From Spinellus fusiger (taxonomy: Eukaryota; Mucoromycota; Mucoromycetes; Mucorales; Phycomycetaceae): a stretch of DNA of 64,000 nt. Of this stretch, positions 19,584 through 31,089 are shown piece by piece (the stretch's first letter is position 1; each line of letters opens with the position of its first letter). The notes under the pieces are model-generated. The model searched no databases and had not been told where the DNA came from. It saw only the letters and a list, made by a program, of their open reading frames with translations. Both the position numbers and the translations under genes were made by a program. The stretch covers positions 1 through 64,000 of the forward strand of contig JALLLS010000035.1 of assembly GCA_025094145.1 (NCBI GenBank), in the 5' to 3' direction.

Positions 19584-20915
19584 CAGTGGGGTAGCAAAAA
19601 AATTGGCAATTTGAAAAATCCGATTGATTTCATATCATCAATACAGTGTTTTTCCTGTATCAAGAGAAATAAAACGTATTTTCTACTGTAATAAAGCTCA
19701 TGTTATGTTAAAGAAAGGCTATAGAATATGTATATGTAATTTATTTTTACATTTACTTATAAAAAATTATTAAAAATATAGCTTTAATAATGGGTACTCC
19801 CACCCTTGTTCTTGATGACTTCTTGCATTCGTGCTGGCATTGTCTCAATCAAAGAATTCCATGTTTTTGGCTCAAAGGAATCCCAGGCTTCTTGTATAAT
19901 ATTTTTGAACTTGTCTATCTTAACAGAACCATTGCATCTCTCCTGGACCTTGTCTTTCATTTGTATCCAAAGGTTTTCAATGGGGTTCAGATCGGGTGAT
20001 TGAGCAGGCCACTCCAAACTATCAATTCCTTTCTCCCTTTTCCAATCACTTGCTACAATACTTTTGTGAGTGGGTGCTCCATCTTCCATCAATATTAGGT
20101 GGCACTCTAGACCCCAGAAACGTAGCAATGCCTCTTCATAGACTTTCTTGACAAAATCAACAGCCTTTCGTTCATTCTTCTCAAGCATCACTAGTTCCGA
20201 CTTCTCACCGTGACGAATGGCTCCCCAAACCATAACTGAGGATCTTCCACTCTTGAATGTGAGAGCAAGACAATATTTTTTATAGGCTTCTCCATCCTTA
20301 CGCCAAACGTGAACCACTCGACTGTTTTTGCCAATTTCGAAACTACTTTCGTCAGTCCATATAACTTTTTTCCACATGTCAATGGTCCAGTGGAGATGTT
20401 CTTTGGCAAACTTGAGTCTTCTTTCTTTATGTGTTTCATTCAAAAAAGGTTTCTTCTTTGTCACTCGGCTAAATACACTCTCTTCATGCAGTACACGTCT
20501 AACAGTGTGCTTGCTGCATTCTTCGGGTATTGCTGCAACTATCTCACTTAAAGTCAATCGTCTGTTCTTGCCAATAACGTTCAGAAGGTGTCATATTCCT
20601 CTTTCATTGAATATTTTGGGTCTTCCTGAACCTTCTTGGCGTTTGGTAGTTCCTCTTGTCTTTTGTTGATTTAGAACATTGTAAATTGTTCGCAGCTTTA
20701 CTCCAGTTCTTTCAGCTATTTCTTTTACTTTCATATTTGCTTGTCGAAAATTAACAATGGTAAGTTTTTGATCGTCTGTTATTTGCATTGTAAATTAAAT
20801 ATGGATATACTTTTATTAAGAAGAAAGGAAGAAAACTGCTACAAGTGTCTCTTATGTAAGATATGAAATATATCGGATCTCTAAAAAAAATGCCAATTTT
20901 TTTGCTAGCCCACTG
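19584..20915 (-). mobile_element. Tc1/mariner element, family Tc1-Z, almost intact
   Basis: A 1332-bp element with inverted ends CAGTGGGGTAGCAAAAAAAT and (inverted) CAGTGGGCTAGCAAAAAAAT, with TA at 19582-19583 and 20916-20917. Inserted in the DIRS element. The best-preserved Tc1 copy in the window. Confidence 0.95.
19784..20788 (-). pseudogene. Tc1-Z transposase, intact except one TGA codon
   Basis: 334-codon transposase in one uninterrupted frame from ATG at 20786-20788 to the stop at 19784, broken only by a TGA at 20591-20593. The N-terminus (MKVKEIAERTGVKLRTIYNV) is a helix-turn-helix DNA-binding domain; then VIWTDESSFEIG (first Asp), LILMEDGAPTHKS (second Asp) and AQSPDLNPIENLW (Glu) give DD34E, the classic Tc1 triad. 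The C-terminus is NKGGSTHY. CGA to TGA would explain the stop. Readthrough or an internal start at 20557 would give only part of the DNA-binding region. A recently dead copy; an active relative elsewhere in the genome is likely. Confidence 0.92.
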
Positions 20916-22639
20916 TACATCTGTCTCTTCAATCTGCTTAGCGCATCTGCATTGATGTTATGTATGCTCGGCACATGTTGGTAGTGGATTTTTAACCGAT
21001 AAATGTTGCACAGATATTGTATTCTGACTGCTAGATCCTAAGGTAGTGATGATGATGTTCCACCTGCCTTTGTCACATACCTTAGTGCTGTGATATTGTA
21101 TGTGAATATTCTGAATGTTGTAGATTGTAGCTGTTTGGCATGCATCAGGATGGCAAAGTATATTGTTTTAAGGTTCCTCACATTGATTGAGGTCTCTTTT
21201 TCCTTCTTGCTCCATTATCACACTGTCTTGAATAAACGTGAGTGAGCTCCCCATCCTGTGTCTGATGTGTTCACATATATTGTGGCTGATGGTGTTGGAA
21301 ACGGTAGTTGTTGTATTGGTAAACTGTTCTTCTTTACTAGCCATTCTTTCCACCACTGGATCTCCGAGCGTGAGCATTCTGTTAGGTAAAAATTCCTATT
21401 CAACCGGTTCTAGTTCTGGTATAAGCTCCTGGACATGTCTTTCTGTAGATATTGTATATGAAGTAATATTTCCCCAATGACTGGTATTACTGAGGTCATT
21501 TCCCCTATAAAACCTGCTATCCAACAATATGATCTCTGTGTGGGAGCCTCGGCTTGACATAGTCTTTGTAACAGCTTTTTGACCTTAGTTTGAGGAAGTA
21601 ATTTTCATCGTCTTGGTATTGAATGAGAAGTCTAGGTACTCTTGTCATTTATTGGGAATCATTTTGCTCCTTTCCTTGTTGATCATGAAGCCCTATGTTT
21701 CCAGGTGGTGTACAACCTTTGCTACTACTGACTTCATCTTCTTTTCGAGGTTCTCTAGAATGAAAAATGTCGTCGAGGTAATATACTAGATGTATTCCCT
21801 TTGCTCTCAAAGGCTCTACTGAATATCTCATTAATTTTGAGAAGATCCTGTGTGCTACACTCAATCCAAAAGCTAGAGAGGTGTAACTGTATAATGTTCC
21901 TCTGTTCTCAAAAGTGAGGATTATCTGTAAGTCCTTGTGTATTGGTACTGCTACATCTACTACTTCCTGATTCTCTAAAAACATTCTTAATGGCTTTATA
22001 CTCTATAGTGACGGTGTGTGTGCGTATGCGAATTGTCGTCTGTAGCTGTTTTTGACTACTGATAAGGGCCAACTGTGTGGAATCATTTTGCTCCAGTTGT
22101 CTTTGAAATGTTCTAAACATTCTCCTGGTAATATCCCATCCATGGATACAGAATAATTCACTTGCGGTGTCTCTTCTAGACACTTTACTACTGGTGGCAC
22201 CGACAGTATTGCTGCTGGTTTTGAGAGAACGGTGGCTGTGGGTATGACTGACCCCTGTTTTGGGATAAAAAAGGTCGTTTTCTGTTGAAAGATAGATTAC
22301 CTCTTCCTCAATTTCCATTGATATGAAATTGTTTCTGGAGTTGAAGTGGCTAGAGTCACTAATGACTCATTGTTCAGATCACTCATCATAGAATTGCTCT
22401 ACAAAGTCTTGGTCAAAGACATACTTTTCTCCTTCTGTAGTTGGAGTCTCCATGTGTTCGAGACTGTTAGGAAGCCTGAGAGCCTTGGTGGTGAGCTCTT
22501 TGGCTTCTTGTTCTTGGATTTGTATTGCTCTGACCTTCCGTGTAACCTCCTCCACGATAGCTTTGACTTGCTCCTGGGTGAATATGGGTTCAATTGCATT
22601 GTTGTTTTCTGTGAATTATTCATTAGTTTAATCAAACAT

Positions 22640-23300
22640 ATAGTTGCTCCAAGATTCACGGCTTTGAAAGATCTAGAGAAGAGAAGATTTTATTTATTTC
22701 TTTCTTATATGAAAACAAAGCACGGTTCAGAGAGCTTATACTACTTTGAATTCCGAAGCAGAGGCAACAGTAATTGCATTAGGAATAACATGTGTAATTT
22801 TGGGCAAAAGGATCTTAATAAAGCACATAGGTCTCTGTTAGGAGAGCTACTGACACAAAAGAGACACAAAGAAGACTGATTTGGGGGATGTGATGGAAGA
22901 CTCAGTAGGACGGAGACTTGAATTAGATAGAAGAGAGTGGCCAACGACAACGACCAACAAAATGACAGAAATAGTGTATCGACTAAATACCGAAACATAA
23001 CCAAAGAAGAACAAAAAACAGAACAATAACAGAGGCAGTGAAAGAATTATTCGGTAACAGGTTTTTACGATATCGTTGATAGCCACGCTACTTAGAATAG
23101 TACACAACAAACTGAAGATCAGAACCAATGATTTATTAATGTATGAAAAGTCTTGCATATTTACATAATTATTTGGTTTCTATAGTAATTCTTGTCTCCT
23201 ATATACCATATCTTATATCATTGACTAACAAGAACAGTTACTACAAGGTGTTAGGGATGTCTAACTTCCCTTACACATATAATACACTTATCTCAATACT
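22640..23300. repeat. Terminal-repeat-like sequence at the DIRS right side
   Basis: The AAAGCACGGTTCAGAGAGCT stretch near 22718 recurs as a related sequence at 28006 (same orientation) and inverted near 23630-23655. Together with its position outside the gag/RT end, this suggests the terminal repeat of the DIRS family. Limits uncertain. Confidence 0.45.
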
Positions 23301-23349
23301 TATCTCAATATTTTCCGAAAATAGTGTACATAGCTATTGGTTTTTTACT

Positions 23350-23450
23350 CCAAGTCTTCGGGATTTTATTTTCATTTAGCGCGAGTCTTTTAACTTCATA
23401 TAATTTAAGCATTAGCTCAAAAGTCAAATATTTATCAAAAAAATTATAAT
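23350..23450. repeat. Interspersed repeat shared with 51975-52075
   Basis: The sequence CGGGATTTTATTTTCATTTA followed by GCGCG and an AT-rich tail recurs at 51984 in the same orientation. Nature unknown. Confidence 0.6.
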
Positions 23451-23459
23451 TAAAGGCAG

Positions 23460-23657
23460 TAAAACATCCAAGAGGAAAGTAGGTCTCGAGATTGAGAGAG
23501 AATAACAACACAAGAATCACACAAAAGATAGGGAATTGAGAGATGTACTTAGCAGAGTAGTCTTTCTGCTATTGTTTGTCGTTCCTAAGACAATCTTGGT
23601 TTCTCCCTCTTCAGACTCCGAAGTGGTAATGGCTCTTTGGGCCGTGCTTTATTCTCA
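23460..23657. repeat. Terminal-repeat-like fragment
   Basis: GTCTCGAGATTGAGAGAG and GGGAATTGAGAGATGTACTT match 15118-15180; CTCCGAAGTGGTAATGGCTC matches the inverted 28000-28040 region. Part of the same uncertain terminal-repeat family, cut by the Tc1-Y element that starts at 23658. Confidence 0.45.
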
Positions 23658-25002
23658 TAGTCACGCAAAATTAGAAAGTATACGATTTTCATTTTTTGAA
23701 ATCCTGAAAAAAAATATGCTTTACGGATAAAAATGTTACGACCTCAAAACACATACTAATGACTTCAAATTCAACACAAAGTTATTTTAACATATTGTTT
23801 ATAGTAATATATATAAAAAGGTTTTTATTTAATATTTTGTTGGGCTACCTTTGGCATCAATAACTGCTTGGCATCGATCCTTCATTGAGCCAACTAAACG
23901 TTCGGCAAGATGGACGTGAATGTTTCTCCAAGGTTCTTCTAAAGCTGTCTTGAGCTCATCGATATTTTTGATACCGGCCCTATTTTCATTGATTAGGTTA
24001 TCAAGACATCTCCAGATATGTTCAATGGGGTTGAGATCAGGACTTTGGGAAAGCCATTAATTAAAACGCCTAATTGCATGTGCATTTTTCTACCATGTTT
24101 TATAGCCACCTGTATGGCAGCTAGCCTCATCTTCTTGGAACATAATGTTCTTATCCTCTTTATCATTCAATTCAATGAACCATGAGAGAAAATTTACTGT
24201 CAAAGTGTTGACATATATGTCCTGATTTACAGTGCCATCAATAAAGACCAAAAGACCCAAATCTACCTGCCCAGAAACAGTTCCAGATCATTATGCTGCC
24301 TTTCCCCTCATTTGGTTGTAGGTATGATATGAGCAGCCTTATACCTCTCTCCGATCTTTCGAATAACTCTGGATCTTCCCTGATAACCTTCTACTTCAAA
24401 CCGTGACTCATCAGACCATAAAACGCATCTCCAGTCCTCAGGAGTCCAATTGACCCGTTCCTTCGCCCAACGAAGTCTTTTCTTTGTGTTTTCTTCAGAC
24501 AACCTTGGCTTGTATGCTGTGAAGTAGGAACCAGACTCAATCTGATAAATTAACTTGATGAATATTGCTCTACAGTCGATTATCTCATGTGCCTTAAGTT
24601 CAAAATTTATGTAGTTATAGGAGGCAAATGGGTTGCCTCTTAGAATGGCCTCAAGTCGTCTGACGTCTCTCCCGTTTAGTTTTTTTGGTGCACCAGAACT
24701 AGTCCTTGGTGGATGTGCACCACTAGTCTTGATTCTACTAATGATATTCTGGACAGTAATCTTGTCAATGCCAATGACCTTTGAAATGCTACCCATTGAG
24801 TAATTTTCTTATTTTAAATCTAATACGCACCCTATTACTCTCATTCTTTAATCTTATTATAAACTCTTGAGTTTTTAGTTGAGGATTCTGCGTTTTACAT
24901 TTGACATTGTTTAATAAAATGTGATTCTGTGGTAAAAAGAAGAAGAATCATGTTTAGAAATGTATAAATTATGGGGTCGTATACTTTCTAATGTTGTGAC
25001 TG
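23658..25002 (-). mobile_element. Tc1/mariner element, family Tc1-Y, copy 2
   Basis: Left end TAGTCACGCAAAATTAGAAA and inverted right end CAGTCACAACATTAGAAAG share the TTAGAAAGTATACGA core. The flanking TA is not preserved at either side, so the limits rest on the repeats. About 1345 bp. Confidence 0.85.
23829..24796 (-). pseudogene. Tc1-Y transposase (broken), copy 2
   Basis: DDE transposase. The N-terminal half is open from 24796: helix-turn-helix remains (SISKVIGIDKITVQNIISRI), GRDVRRLEAILRGNPFASYN and VLWSDESRFEVEGYQGRSRV (first Asp). The C-terminal half carries FQEDEASCHTGGYK (second Asp), SQSPDLNPIEHIW (Glu) and ends with a TKY tail and TAA at 23829. Stops fall between, including near 24060 and 24090. 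It supplies the family reference for the right half of the chimera at 57589-58733. Confidence 0.85.
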
Positions 25003-25006
25003 TCTA

Positions 25007-26101
25007 CACACCAGGATATTCTTCTGGCCTTTAAGCGGTGATATCTTCTTCCTTTTATGTCCATATTTTTTGCCTTTTTATGCATCTGTGTTTAAAATCA
25101 AAAGGTTTGCGGATATCCAAATATTTGTTTCTTTTTGTGGATACCTCAATATTAAATTATATTATCAGAAATAATATTGTTTATTATAGTAATATATCTA
25201 ATAAATATTGACTATAGATACTGCCTAAGTAGATTCCCTCATAGCAATAGAATCCACACCCTAAAAGCTTTGTGCTTTATCCTTGGGAGATAGATAAATA
25301 TGCTCAGGAGTATACCCTAGACATTATTGACCTTGTAGAAGACCCCTTAAGACTGACTTAAGAGCCTCTGCTTAATAACAATACAATGAGTGTCTTGTGG
25401 ATTATAATGAGCTCAAGCCTAGATGAAGACACTGCTTACCTTTTCATCACTAGACTAGTCCTTGGTAGTGTCTATCACCTCCTTCTATTGTTTCTCTTTG
25501 TTAATAATGGCACATTACCTTGCTCAGTTATGCTCATCTTGACGAATACTTAAGTATCATGTTATATATGCAGTGTGGGAAATAACAAAAGGAAGGGAAT
25601 ATCAAAACAAATAATAATTTTTCTTTCTCTATTCTGGTGACGTATACACTAGCCTCCACTCATAAAATTCACAAGTCAAAATTCACAAGTCAAAATCCAC
25701 AAGTCAAAATCCACAAGTCAAACAATTAACACTATTTGCCTTGAACCTAAAGTCCAGTATTAGAAACAATACTTAGTTCTCACTAAGCACCACTGTTAAT
25801 ACCAGTTACAATAAAATAATTGGGGTGATTATGAAAGGTGATTATGAATATTGAATCAATAAATGAATACAGTGTTCTCAACACAAGTAGGTTTGCTTCT
25901 ATTTTATGGACAATAGTTACTAGAGTTAATTCAGTGTGTTCTATAATAAATCTTTCTTAAGCAGTGTCATACTACAAATACTCTGGGCTTATGGATAACA
26001 CATTATGTTAAGAGAGGAATATCAGTGACTGATTTGTAATATTGGAGTGATTCTTGTTCTATTTTTTGTCTTTACAGCCAATTCTATACTCTTTAATTGC
26101 A
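25007..26101 (+). mobile_element. CACACC-family element, left part
   Basis: Begins CACACCAGGATATTCTTCTG after TA and runs to the ATTGCAAAAT block, where similarity to the family stops without a right end. Much of it (about 25440-26100) is nearly identical, inverted, to 26570-27220. Confidence 0.8.
25671..25725 (+). repeat. Short tandem repeat, unit AAAATTCACAAGTC
   Basis: Four to five near-copies of a 14-bp unit (AAAATTCACAAGTC / AAAATCCACAAGTC). The inverted family copy has the same array at 26941-27000, while the copy at 54340 has fewer units. Confidence 0.85.
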
Positions 26102-26408
26102 AAATTGTCGTCTTTGGCTTTAACCAAAGGAAATCCGGACAGTTCAAAGAGTAAACAAAGTCTGATCTTTATTGATGGGTCTTTCACACTTCTTTTATAC
26201 TTTTCTAATGACCGATATCTACTAATAAAAGCTATGGAAAGGCCCTTCTTGCTAAAGTATTATCCTATAGATATACGCCTTGCTAACTAACTCATCTTCT
26301 ACCATATGGTCCCGTTTTGGCAGTTTGTGTTTTTATTGACTGGGATAATCGATAGTTCTATTTATGGAAAGTGATTATCCGACAAAATCAATAGTCATTG
26401 CTAGAATA

Positions 26409-27663
26409 CACACCAGGAGATTTTTGGGATATAAAAAGAAATTTTCTGAGGATAAAATCAAAATCTTCTTATGATTAGCTAATGTATTTGAAAATGCCTT
26501 TTTGTTGTCCAGATGGTCGATTTCAAACTCTGCCTGCCTATCAGAACAAAGATAATTGACTTTGCAATTAAAAAGTATAGAATTGGCTGTAAAGACAAAA
26601 AATAGAACAAGAATCACTCCAATATTACAAATCAGTCACTGATATTCCTCTCTTAACATAATGTGTTATCCATAAGCCCAGAGTATTTGTAGTATGACAC
26701 TGCTTAAGAAAGATTTATTATAGAACACACTGAATTAACTCTAGTAACTATTGTCCATAAAATAGAAGCAAACCTACTTGTGTTGAGAACACTGTATTCA
26801 TTTATTGATTCAATATTCATAATCACCTTTCATAATCACCCCAATTATTTTATTGTAACTGGTATTAACAGTGGTGCTTAGTGAGAACTAAGTATTGTTT
26901 CTAATACTGGACTTTAGGTTCAAGGCAAATAGTGTTAATTGTTTGACTTGTGGATTTTGACTTGTGGATTTTGACTTGTGAATTTTGACTTGTGAATTTT
27001 ATGAGTGGAGGCTAGTGTATACGTCACCAGAATAGAGAAAGAAAAATTATTATTTGTTTTGATATTCCCTTCCTTTTGTTATTTCCCACACTGCATATAT
27101 AACATGATACTTAAGTATTCGTCAAGATGAGCATAACTGAGCAAGGTAATGTGCCATTATTAACAAAGAGAAACAATAGAAGGAGGTGATAGACACTACC
27201 AAGGACTAGTCTAGTGATGAAAAGGTAAGCAGTGTCTTCATCTAGGCTTGAGCTCATTGTAATCCACAAGATACTCAATGTATTGTTATTAGGCAAGTAA
27301 AGACTCCTTTCAAGTCAGTCTTAGGTGGTCTTCTATACTGTCTAGGGTCTCTAGGGTATACTCCTGAGCACAGTTATCTATCTCCCAAGGATAAAGCACA
27401 AAGCTTTTAGGGTGTGGATTCTATTGCTATGAGGGAATCTACTTAGGCAGTATCTATAGTCAATATTTATTAGATATATTACTATAATAAACAATATTAT
27501 TTCTGATAATATAATTTAATATTGAGGTATCCACAAAAAGAAACAAATATTTGGATATCCGCAAACCTTCTGTTTTAAATGAAGTTTCATAAAAGGCAAG
27601 AATTTTTCGGTTTTAAAGGTCGAAGATATCATCGCTTAAAGGCCAGAAAAATATCCTGGTGTG
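26409..27663 (-). mobile_element. CACACC-family element, complete, reverse orientation
   Basis: 1255 bp from CACACCAGGAGATTTTTGGG (right-end type) to CCTGGTGTG (left-end type), with TA on both sides. Same family as 54340-55599. It forms a large inverted repeat with 25007-26101, separated by about 300 bp of unrelated sequence. Confidence 0.85.
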
Positions 27664-27665
27664 TA

Positions 27666-27795
27666 GGCAAGTAGAGTTTGAAATAGCTCATTTACACAAC
27701 AAAAAAGTATTTTCAGATATACTAGCCAATCATAATAATATTACGATTTTATTCTCAAGATATTTCCTTTTATATTCCAGAAATCTTTGGGTGTG
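27666..27795 (+). mobile_element. CACACC-family right-end fragment
   Basis: Matches the family from GGCAAGTAGAGTTTGAAATA to the end CTTTGGGTGTG followed by TA at 27796-27797. The complete element at 26409-27663 abuts it. Confidence 0.8.
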
Positions 27796-27804
27796 TAATG
27801 TTTT

Positions 27805-28140
27805 CAAGTACTGAGAACGTTACCACTTCGGACTCCGAAGTGGAAGCAAAGGACGAAGAAGTGATGGTTACCCGCCCATAGTACCAAAGGTTATGGAATA
27901 GCCAATAGTACCCACCCTTATAAAGTGAAAACATTAGCTTAGCTAGTTTAGAAGATATAGGTGTTAGAGGGATAATCTTATTTTATTTTTTATATGGGAA
28001 TAAAGCGCGGCCCGGAGAGCTATTACCACTTCTTCGTCCTTTGCTTCAGCAACTCATGTAAACCAGAAAGAGTGATACCGGAGACTAAAGAGTGTTCACC
28101 AACAATAATAACAGACAATCAAAAAGAGTATTTAATCTAA
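27805..28140. repeat. Terminal-repeat-like fragment
   Basis: Includes GAATAAAGCGCGGCCCGGAG, related to 22710-22735 and inverted to 23625-23655, plus two copies of a CACTTCTTCGTCCTTTGCTT motif (28031, and inverted at about 27843-27864). Possible DIRS terminal repeat; not resolved. Confidence 0.4.
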
Positions 28141-28199
28141 GGTATTACAAAGTACGAAAAGGAGATAGTGACAACAATAAAAATAAGAGAAAGAAAAGG

Positions 28200-28940
28200 G
28201 AATACTGTCCGTTTCAATATTTAGAGCAAGCTTAGCCTTTACAATACGATTCATAAAATACAAAGGAAGATGATTGTTTATTAGAGAGATCTATCCTATG
28301 ATTTATACACAGTATTATCAAATAAAGGTTAGTGCTATGTATCTAGTTATTTTATTTAATATTTAGCAACGTCTGATTGCATTCCAAGCCAACAGATAGA
28401 CATTCTTGCCTATCACTACAATGGATATAATTTACAAAATAGTTCTTAATTAAAAAACTATCCTGGGGTCCAATTTGATACGCAGTTTAAATCATATGCA
28501 GATCAATAAGTTGTACAATATAATATTAAATAGTTGGCCAAAAATGATGAATGAATGTAAGACGATGTTTAGACAATCGATCAACAAAATGAAGTTAAAT
28601 TTTTTGAATGTTAAATCATGATGTATATGTGTATTTATGAATCTACATTCTATTAACTAATATAATACCTTTCTTTATACTAATTTTATATAGAATATAG
28701 ACATCTAAGATAAAGATAACATTTATTGTCTTATATAAAACCTTTTATTTATGCAATCTATCCATTTGACAATCAATACTCAAAAAGTGATAAATTGGCA
28801 GTTGTTCGGCTGTACTACATATTTGTTTATACCAGTGGTTGATATTTACAGAGCCAACAGTAGGCTGTGCTATTTACACCATAGACTTCTGTCTCGGATT
28901 AGTATTTTAGACGTTCAGTATAGTGCTTTAAATATTTGTT
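28200..28940. other. AT-rich region, nothing recognised
   Basis: No repeat seen elsewhere in the window and no coding frame with support. Confidence 0.5.
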
Positions 28941-28946
28941 CATGTA

Positions 28947-29092
28947 CACACCAGGATATTTTGGTGTACATAAAGAGATATCCCGAGAATAAAATTACAA
29001 TATTATTATGATTGGCTAATATGTTTAAAAAGGCTTTTTCGCTGTCTAAATGGGCCATTTCAAATTTTGGTTGCCTGTTTAAGCAATGACTA
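28947..29092 (-). mobile_element. CACACC-family end fragment, reverse orientation
   Basis: Inverted counterpart of 18068-18212, joined to the MITE at 29093-29835. The outer 40 bp (CACACCAGGATATTTTGG...) differ from the copy at 18 kb although the inner part is nearly identical. Confidence 0.75.
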
Positions 29093-29835
29093 CATTATTT
29101 TCGGAAAGTATTCGCACAATCTCAGAAAAAAATACACAGTTTATATTTTACTTTTTACACAATTTCATAAATCTTTTTTGTGCACTTTTTGAAATATTAT
29201 TTCTTCAACAATGAGCTTAAAAATCTACTATGAAGATGAACAGGGAAATGCTATAGAATAATTGGACAATAAGCCCATCTTGATGGGTGTAGTTAGAGAA
29301 TGTTTTCGTCTTCAAAACATCATAGACTTACAGTACTTGGACTTGGAACCACCTTAGAAATCTCAGTCAAACCTCAAGGCCACCAAAAAGGCTATAACTT
29401 TATAACATAAAAGTGTGCTTTATCATCTAAGAAAGCACATTTTCATTAAAAGAATTAGTAGACTTATTGTAAGTCACGGCTATGGATATTCATTTCTCCT
29501 GAGCTTAACCCCATTGAGCAATTTTGGTCTGTTGTGAAGAGTAATCTTAAAAGATAAAAGCCATTAGAAAGTGGGACGTTAAACATGAGGATCACTGAAG
29601 CATGTAGCGATGTTCTTATCAGTAATCTCAAGGTATTTTGTCGTTATTCTTCTTTAAGATTTGAAACATGTTCAAGTAAAAATTCTCTTTGATAAATTTC
29701 ACAACTTTGTGCAAAAAAATACTTATGAAATTGTGCAAAAAGTAAAATATAAACTGTGCAAAAAGTGAAGTGTGTGGAAAATAAAATAAAGTGTGTAATT
29801 TTTTGAGGTTGTGCGAATACTTTCCTAAAACAGTG
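29093..29835 (-). mobile_element. 743-bp IS630-like MITE, copy 2
   Basis: Same length as copy 1 and almost identical in reverse, with TA at 29091-29092 and 29836-29837. Includes the SPELNPIEQFW-coding scrap near 29500. Confidence 0.85.
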
Positions 29836-29837
29836 TA

Positions 29838-30493
29838 TAAAAAGAATTAATTGAAATAAACTATAGCTTTATGTTTTGGCCAAAGTCTGACAATCAATCC
29901 TACTTATAGCTTGGTTTGAGTACATTGCAAAGATGTAGTGCACTTAGAACGTGACTATCACAAAAAATACAAAAGCAAAATAAAGAAATGGTTGATGAGC
30001 TGAGTTTATCTTAGAAAAAATAAAGAAATAGTCTGGGCAATGTAAAGATGAGGAATATAGATATATTATTAATATATAAAAAAAAACCAATAAACATATT
30101 AGAAAAACTACGAAAAAATATTTAGTGAAAAGATCTGATGGATTAACTAGTTAAATTACTATAAGGTCTTGAGGAACTATATTTAAAGCCATTCTGAATA
30201 ATCAAGCAACATAGCTCTTATTTGACAAATTCGGGGTTTTATGTACTTTTTTCTAGTACACAGGATATGCCTCTAAAACAGTCTATAGCCTTAGCACAAT
30301 TTTTAAAAGTAGATATCATATAAGCTGACCGTCACTGACTGTATCATATATGTAAAATAATCTCATAATCACGCTTTTAAACGGCGTAAGAATATTTCTG
30401 ACACTATGCAATCCTAAGTCGTGTAAAATACCAAAGCTTACTTATTCTAAGGTATTACTGATCTTATATATAGTTTACAAGTATACAAAAAAC
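29838..30493. other. Upstream region of secreted gene 2, nothing recognised
   Basis: AT-rich, no transposon signature and no supported coding frame. It does not match the upstream regions of genes 1 and 3. Confidence 0.45.
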
Positions 30494-30500
30494 TATAAAA
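30494..30500 (+). promoter_or_regulatory. TATA box of secreted gene 2
   Basis: TATAAAA lies 52 bases before the ATG. CCCTTTAGTTTATTTG and ATCATCAACCA downstream are shared with the other two genes, although sequence further upstream is not. Confidence 0.7.
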
Positions 30501-30552
30501 TACCCTTTAGTTTATTTGTTTTTTTATCATCAACCACATCATATTCTCTATC

Positions 30553-30990
30553 ATGCGCACTTTCTCTCTTCTCTCTGCTCTCTTGGTCTCTGCAGTCGCT
30601 GTCAGCGCTGATATGAAGATCGATTGTCACAATAAGCACCAGGCTTGGGTTTGGAACTGTCAAACAATCTTGGACAGATGGAACTTCCAGGACAACACCC
30701 TTTATGACCCCAGAAACTACAAATGTGTATGGTCCGGTATGACCCACTACATTGAAATTGGTTGCAAGCTTGTCGTAAACGACTCCTGTGCACTCGTTGT
30801 TACATATGGTGGTGGTGCCCATGCAAATGCTGTTGGTTACACTGGTGCACAAATGAAGGCCTTCATGCAACAAGCTCTTAGACAATGTCCCAGAAACAAC
30901 ATGATTAACGCTGCTGTCACTGGTAGTCAGAGAATTTCTCAGGGTGGTCTTTGTATTCTCAACACCTCTAACGCTTCTTCTTGCGGATAA
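30553..30990 (+). CDS. Small secreted eight-cysteine protein, paralogue 2
   Basis: 145 residues, intronless, signal peptide MRTFSLLSALLVSAVAVSA, all eight cysteines kept. It is the most divergent member: the mature N-terminus reads DMKIDCHNKHQAWVW instead of NMSIECNPKHQAW, and the variable segment before the seventh cysteine is TGSQRISQGG. The central region (FQDNTLYDPRNYKC, WSGMTHYIEIGCKL) is nearly unchanged. Promoter and leader match paralogues 1 and 3, but the larger duplicated flank is absent, so this copy separated earlier. Function unknown; probably extracellular. Confidence 0.9.
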   Translation: MRTFSLLSALLVSAVAVSADMKIDCHNKHQAWVWNCQTILDRWNFQDNTLYDPRNYKCVWSGMTHYIEIGCKLVVNDSCALVVTYGGGAHANAVGYTGAQMKAFMQQALRQCPRNNMINAAVTGSQRISQGGLCILNTSNASSCG

Positions 30991-31089
30991 GCTTTATTTC
31001 GAAACCATACCATCCAGAAATTAGTGGAATAATTTATTTAATAAATAATAAAATACTCTTATTGTAATATTCTAAAGATGTCGGGCCTT

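Larger units (their letters stand above)
19173..22400 (-). pseudogene. DIRS reverse transcriptase / RNase H (broken)
   Basis: Reverse transcriptase with the LAFGLSVAHRIFSKLM block (LPFGLS-type in relatives) and LVYYLDDIFHS, the YLDD catalytic box, at about 21750-21800. RNase H remains include IQWWKEWLVKK and IYVNTSDTGWGAHS at about 21240-21370. After the inserted Tc1 (19584-20915), MFPPWKLIPQVLKKMQKDK and LVTPNWPSQYWYPM at 19300-19394 continue the protein. Many frame changes; not functional. The region right of 22318 may be the gag-like part but I cannot identify a domain. Confidence 0.82.
18220..23300 (-). mobile_element. DIRS-type retrotransposon with a Tc1 element inside
   Basis: On the minus strand from right to left: a possible terminal repeat (about 22640-23300), a gag-like remnant, reverse transcriptase, RNase H, a FPPW linker block and a tyrosine recombinase ending at 18234. 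That order and the recombinase in place of an integrase define DIRS elements. A Tc1-Z element (19584-20915) splits the RNase H/linker region. The left terminal repeat is absent, cut off next to the CACACC fragment. Confidence 0.82.

Noticed and set aside
22346..22879. 177-codon open frame on the + strand
   Set aside because: It lies antisense to the DIRS element and has no signal, domain or homologue; coding signals on the minus strand explain the region better.
25671..25725. CRISPR-like short repeats
   Set aside because: The 14-bp units are directly adjacent with no spacers, and the sequence is eukaryotic transposon DNA.
25007..27663. A single giant foldback transposon
   Set aside because: The right arm is a complete CACACC element with both ends (26409-27663) and the left arm is truncated, with 300 bp of unrelated DNA between, so two inverted copies explain it better.
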